Shown piece by piece: positions 60,476-64,000 of a DNA stretch of 64,000 nucleotides; positions within the stretch are counted from its first letter, which is position 1, and the number at the start of each line of letters is the position of its first letter. The notes below the pieces were generated by a model that ran no database searches, had not been told where the DNA came from, and saw nothing but the letters and a program-made list of their open reading frames with translations. Made by a program: the position numbers and the translations under genes. This DNA is from Kibdelosporangium aridum (GTDB lineage Bacteria > Actinomycetota > Actinomycetes > Mycobacteriales > Pseudonocardiaceae). The DNA is taken from NCBI RefSeq assembly GCF_900176515.1, contig NZ_FWXV01000004.1:434001-498000 (forward strand). The letters are read 5' to 3'.

Positions 60476-62007
60476 GCGTCGTCCTGGTGGCCCTTGTGCC
60501 ACTGGGATTTCTCACCTTGTTCTTCGCGTGGCCGGTGGTGGCGATCATCGGCCTTGGCGCGCGCGCCCAGATGCTCGTCACGCTCACCAGCCCCGACACC
60601 TGGCAGCTGGTCGCGTTCACGCTCGGGCAGGCCGCGGCGTCCACAGTGGTCGCCATCGCCGCCGGGATGCCGTTGGCGTTCCTGCTCGCTCGGTGCAAGC
60701 TGCCTGGCAAAGCCGCCATACAGGCGATCGTGCTCGTGCCGTTCGTACTTCCGACCGTCGTCGTGGGGCTGGCGTTCCGCAGTTTGATGCCGGACGGCGG
60801 CGTGTGGTCGATCATCCTGGCCAACGCGTTCTTCAACGTCGCCGTGGTGGCACGCACTGTCGGCGGGCTGTGGGCGAACACGGACCGGCGCGCCGAGGAC
60901 GCGGCGCGGGCGCTGGGTGCCACCAAGATCAAGGCGTTCACGGCGGTTACGCTGCCCGCGCTCACCCCCGCCATCGGTTCTGCTGCTGCGGTCGTCTTCC
61001 TCTTCTGCAGCACCAGTTTCGGCGTTGTGCTGATCCTGGGTGGTGCCGAGTACCGGACTTTGGAAACCGAGATCTACCTGCGTACGGTCCAGCTGTTCGA
61101 TCTGCCTGGCGCGGCCGCGCTCTCGATCCTCCAGCTCGCGGCCGTGGTCACGGCTCTCGTCATCGGTGCCGTGGCTCGGAAAAGGCGGCAGGCGGCGCTG
61201 AAACTGCGTGGACGTCAGGAGACCGCGCGCAGGCCGGTGGGCGGTGAGTGGATCGTCGTCGGGATCGCGTACGCCGTGATCGTGCTGCTGCTCACCCCGA
61301 TCGTCAGCCTGATCAGTCAGTCCAGTGTGGAGGGTTTCGCAGCCCTGTCCGGCACCGGGCACGACAACAGCTTGGAAGTCACCGGTTTCCGGGCAGCGAT
61401 CAACTCGTTGAGCACGGCCACGGACGCGACCCTGCTAGCGCTTGTTCTAGGCGTGCTGTCGTCGGTCGCGTTGACGCAGCTGGGCAAGACGGCCGAGCTC
61501 GTCGACGTCGCCATGATGCTGCCGCTCGGCGTGTCGGCGGTCACGGTCGGCTTCGGCTATCTGATCACGCTGGACGCTCTGCCCGGCGACCTGAGGACCT
61601 CGCCGCTCCTGGTCCCGTTGGCGCAGGCGATCGTGGTGACTCCGCTGATCATCCGGATCCTCCTGCCGGTCTTGAGATCCATCGACGACAGGCTCAGGCA
61701 GGCCGCGAGCACGCTGGGCGCCAGTCCAGTACGAGTGTGGCTTGAGGTGGATCTTCCGTTGGCCGGGCGGTCGTTGGTGACCGCGGCGGCCTTCGGCTAC
61801 GTCGTCGCCCTTGGCGAGTTCGGTGCGACGAGCTTTCTGGCGAGACCGGACGCGCCCACTCTGCCGATCGCTATCGGCCGACTGATCTCGCGGCCTGGCG
61901 AGCTGAACAACCAGATGGCGTACGCCGCCTGCACCCTGCTGATGGTGGTCACGATCGCGGTCGCCGTCCTGATCGAACGTTTCCGGACCACGGTGGAGGA
62001 GTTCTGA
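60451..62007 (+). CDS. thiP: Thiamine ABC transporter permease
   Basis: A 518-residue fused permease with two similar halves of six membrane segments each and two EAA-type loops (RAEDAARALGATKIKAFTAVTLPAL and RLRQAASTLGASPVRVWLEVDLP). This matches ThiP. The GTG start at 60451 overlaps thiB by 25 bases, and the stop overlaps the thiQ start (TGATG). The nearest ribosome site, CGGGAGAA, is about 14 bases away. Confidence 0.92.
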   Translation: MALARPRLGVVLVALVPLGFLTLFFAWPVVAIIGLGARAQMLVTLTSPDTWQLVAFTLGQAAASTVVAIAAGMPLAFLLARCKLPGKAAIQAIVLVPFVLPTVVVGLAFRSLMPDGGVWSIILANAFFNVAVVARTVGGLWANTDRRAEDAARALGATKIKAFTAVTLPALTPAIGSAAAVVFLFCSTSFGVVLILGGAEYRTLETEIYLRTVQLFDLPGAAALSILQLAAVVTALVIGAVARKRRQAALKLRGRQETARRPVGGEWIVVGIAYAVIVLLLTPIVSLISQSSVEGFAALSGTGHDNSLEVTGFRAAINSLSTATDATLLALVLGVLSSVALTQLGKTAELVDVAMMLPLGVSAVTVGFGYLITLDALPGDLRTSPLLVPLAQAIVVTPLIIRILLPVLRSIDDRLRQAASTLGASPVRVWLEVDLPLAGRSLVTAAAFGYVVALGEFGATSFLARPDAPTLPIAIGRLISRPGELNNQMAYAACTLLMVVTIAVAVLIERFRTTVEEF

Positions 62008-63038
62008 TGCGGATCCGGAGCCTTGCCATAAGGAACATGACGGTCCAATTCGGACAGCTGACCGCCGTTGACGACGTCGACCTGGACATCGGCAGCGGGG
62101 AAGTCGTGGCCCTCCTTGGCCCCTCCGGCTGCGGCAAGTCGACGTTGTTGCGGGCGGTCGCGGGCCTCGAACCGCAAGCCGAAGGCGCGATCCTGTGGGG
62201 CGACGAGGACCTGACCAAGATGCCGGTGCACAAGCGCGGTATCGGCCTGGTGTTCCAGGACGGCCAGCTCTTCCCGCACCGGGACGTCGCCGGGAACATC
62301 AAGTTCGGCCTGCGGATGCACAAGATCTCCGACCCGCGACGGGTCGACGAGCTGCTCGATCTTGTCGGTCTCACCGGCTACCAGAAACGACGGGTCACGC
62401 AGCTGTCCGGCGGCGAACAGCAACGCGTCGCACTTGCCCGGGCGCTTGCTCCAAGACCACGACTGCTGCTGCTCGACGAACCGCTGTCGGCGCTGGACCG
62501 AGCTCTCCGGGAACAACTCGCACTGGATCTGGCGAGGTTGCTCAGGAGAGCGGGAACGTCGGCGCTAGTGGTCACCCACGACCACGACGAAGCGTTCACG
62601 CTGGCCGACCGGGTCGCCTTGATGCGCAAAGGAAAGATCGTCCAGACGGGCACCGCGGAACAGGTCTGGCGGCACCCGGTCGACGAAGCCACCGCGATCT
62701 TCCTCGGCTGCGGCACGATCATGCGGGCGGACATCAGGAACGGCACGGCCAGGTTCGATCTCGGCGAGGTCCGCATCCCCTGGGCGCCCGACGGCCGTCA
62801 CCAGATCGGCCTGCGCCCCAACGCACTCGTCGCCGACCCGAACGGACCGCTGCACGGCGAAGTGAGCGGGCGGGTGCACCGTCGCGACCACGTCCGGCTC
62901 CTGGTGAAGCTGGAACACCGCGAGGTGGACGCGGTCGCGGGCATCGCGGACGCCCCCGAACCCGGTCAGCCGGTCACGCTCAGGCTCGACCCGGACGGTC
63001 TAGCTGTCCTTGGTGACCATCCGGGCAAGGGCGAGTGA
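62007..63038 (+). CDS. thiQ: Thiamine ABC transporter ATP-binding protein
   Basis: A 343-residue ATPase: Walker A LGPSGCGKSTLL, Q-loop VFQDGQLFPH, signature LSGGEQQRVALARAL, Walker B LLLLDEPLSALDR and H-loop VTHDHDEAF. The C-terminal regulatory region (about 240-343) has a TOBE-like end. It powers ThiBP. Its last 39 bases overlap the convergent ABC-2 permease antisense. Confidence 0.93.
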   Translation: MRIRSLAIRNMTVQFGQLTAVDDVDLDIGSGEVVALLGPSGCGKSTLLRAVAGLEPQAEGAILWGDEDLTKMPVHKRGIGLVFQDGQLFPHRDVAGNIKFGLRMHKISDPRRVDELLDLVGLTGYQKRRVTQLSGGEQQRVALARALAPRPRLLLLDEPLSALDRALREQLALDLARLLRRAGTSALVVTHDHDEAFTLADRVALMRKGKIVQTGTAEQVWRHPVDEATAIFLGCGTIMRADIRNGTARFDLGEVRIPWAPDGRHQIGLRPNALVADPNGPLHGEVSGRVHRRDHVRLLVKLEHREVDAVAGIADAPEPGQPVTLRLDPDGLAVLGDHPGKGE

Positions 63039-63836
63039 GTAGCCGATCACGATGTAGCAGACCGCCCGCAGCAAGCCGATCACCAGGTTGTCCGGCGGGA
63101 TCGGGTCACGAAGGAAGTCCACGATGTAGTTCCAGCTGTCGGTGATCAGGAACGGGTCCATCCAGTTGAGCACCGGGATCTGGCTGAGCAGGCCGAACAC
63201 GAACAGCCCGCCGATCACCGACGCCATCACCAGCAGCGGGTGCTCGGTCGTGGCGGACACCGCGAGCGCGATCGCGCCGATCGCCCACATCTGCACGATG
63301 ACCCACCCGGTGGCGACCAGCACTCGCCAAAGTCCTTCTCCCACCGACAGTGTCGAGCCGGAGATGGACACGAGGTTGTCCGGCCCCGCGATGATCAAGC
63401 CCGTGATGAACGCGATCATCGCGGTCGTCAGTGCCGCGCCCGCGGACACGACCGCGACGCCGAAAGCCTTCACGGCCAACAACCGGACCCGGCTCACCGG
63501 CGCCAGCAACAAGCTGCGCAACGTGCCGTGCGAAGCCTCACCGGCGAGCGCGTCCGATGCCGTGATGGTCGTGCCCAGCGGCAGGAAGAACACCATGGTC
63601 GTGGACAACACGAGCACTGGCAGCATGAACGCGTTCCCGGCCACGGTCGCGACCATCGACTGGTCACGCGTCGCCTGGACCGGGTCGTCGATCACCTGCG
63701 TGCCGATCCCGAACACGATCGGGTACAAAGCCAGCAGCCCGAGCAGGATCAACGTCCTCGGCCGCCGGTAGATCCAGCGCAGTTCGGAGCGCAGCAACCG
63801 GAAGATGGGCGCCCTCACCGGCGCGAGCGTGGTCAT
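63000..63836 (-). CDS. ABC-2 type transporter permease
   Basis: A 278-residue permease with six to seven membrane segments, starting with RLLRSELRWIYRRPRTLILLGL, a common amphipathic-to-TM1 pattern, and including ALAGEASHGTLRSLLLAPVSRVRLLAVK, the ABC-2 motif. It overlaps the preceding ATPase gene's stop by four bases (cat/tca). Unlike the DrrB type, this resembles bacitracin- or heme-type exporters, but substrate is unknown. Convergent overlap with thiQ is 39 bp. Confidence 0.88.
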   Translation of the reverse strand: MTTLAPVRAPIFRLLRSELRWIYRRPRTLILLGLLALYPIVFGIGTQVIDDPVQATRDQSMVATVAGNAFMLPVLVLSTTMVFFLPLGTTITASDALAGEASHGTLRSLLLAPVSRVRLLAVKAFGVAVVSAGAALTTAMIAFITGLIIAGPDNLVSISGSTLSVGEGLWRVLVATGWVIVQMWAIGAIALAVSATTEHPLLVMASVIGGLFVFGLLSQIPVLNWMDPFLITDSWNYIVDFLRDPIPPDNLVIGLLRAVCYIVIGYSLALARMVTKDS

Positions 63837-64000
63837 GACGTCTCCGTGAGCTGCGCGAAGAGGTCTTCGAGGCCGGTGCGCTGCCGGTGCACCTCGTACA
63901 CCGGGATGTCGGCACGCACCAACGTCGCCACCACCTCTGGAGCTGTGGTCGCGGTCAGGTCGACGAGCAGGCCGTCGGGCACTGCCCGAGCGGGAATCCT
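63833..64000 (-). CDS. ABC transporter ATP-binding protein, C-terminal fragment (continues beyond window)
   Basis: Only the last 55 residues are inside the window, reading VRADIPVYEVHRQRTGLEDLFAQL, the usual end of an ABC-2-type ATPase. The frame stays open to the window edge. The stop overlaps the ABC-2 permease start by four bases, so the two are one operon. Walker and signature motifs are outside. Confidence 0.8.
   Translation of the reverse strand, partial: RIPARAVPDGLLVDLTATTAPEVVATLVRADIPVYEVHRQRTGLEDLFAQLTETS

Overview
The window is about 64 kb of high-G+C actinobacterial chromosome. Mycothiol S-conjugate amidase, SigE-type ECF sigma factor, PPOX/F420-type protein, LigB-type ligase, chaplin-like secreted proteins and strong G/C bias at third codon positions all fit a Pseudonocardiaceae-like actinomycete; I cannot name genus or species. 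No rRNA, tRNA, CRISPR array, prophage or complete insertion sequence was seen.

Backbone. From memory, the order greA / DUF4307 / mca / small membrane protein / YyaL thioredoxin-domain protein / hemolysin III / short Z-prenyl synthase / PIN-PhoH / fumarase / glpX / DUF4245 / xseB / xseA / lipid-droplet protein / ispH / DUF6542 / ychF matches the Mycobacterium tuberculosis block Rv1080c to Rv1112. Accessory genes sit between these anchors.

Regions. 0-3.4 kb: MarR, MFS exporter with a three-domain beta-rich tail, and Lrp/AsnC regulator, all overlapping. 3.4-7.4 kb: greA and the mca pair, bracketed by two inverted copies of a non-coding element of about 560 bp. 7.4-11.3 kb: hen1-pnkp RNA-repair operon. 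11.3-17.3 kb: YyaL, an RGG protein, TetR/monooxygenase pair, SigE and partner, Nudix, secreted lectin. 17.3-22.1 kb: hemolysin III, uppS-like gene, two chaplin-like secreted proteins with matching promoters, phoH2. 22.1-31.9 kb: ABC exporter, ATP-dependent ligase, two bacterial-PH proteins, a Gly-Asn repeat protein, MocR/EamA pair, beta-hydroxyacid dehydrogenase. 31.9-44.3 kb: fumC, ferredoxin reductase, MarR/F420 pair, two L,D-transpeptidases, trypsin-like protease, glpX, exonuclease VII, ispH. 45-52.4 kb: DNA repair (RmuC-like, SbcCD, Ogt, Ada-AlkA). 52.4-59 kb: ArsR/SRPBCC, ychF, secreted DUF4360, glyoxalase-like, M28 peptidase, LGFP amidase. 59-63 kb: TPP riboswitch and thiamine ABC transporter. 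63-64 kb: end of another ABC exporter.

The least explained material is non-coding: the inverted element in two convergent intergenic gaps (3.47-4.04 and 6.74-7.31 kb), a second hairpin repeat in the convergent gap at 50.28-50.46 kb, a decayed repeat at 44.3-45.0 kb, and a structured leader with a 14-codon reading frame ahead of phoH2. All family assignments are by reading of motifs; no searches were run.
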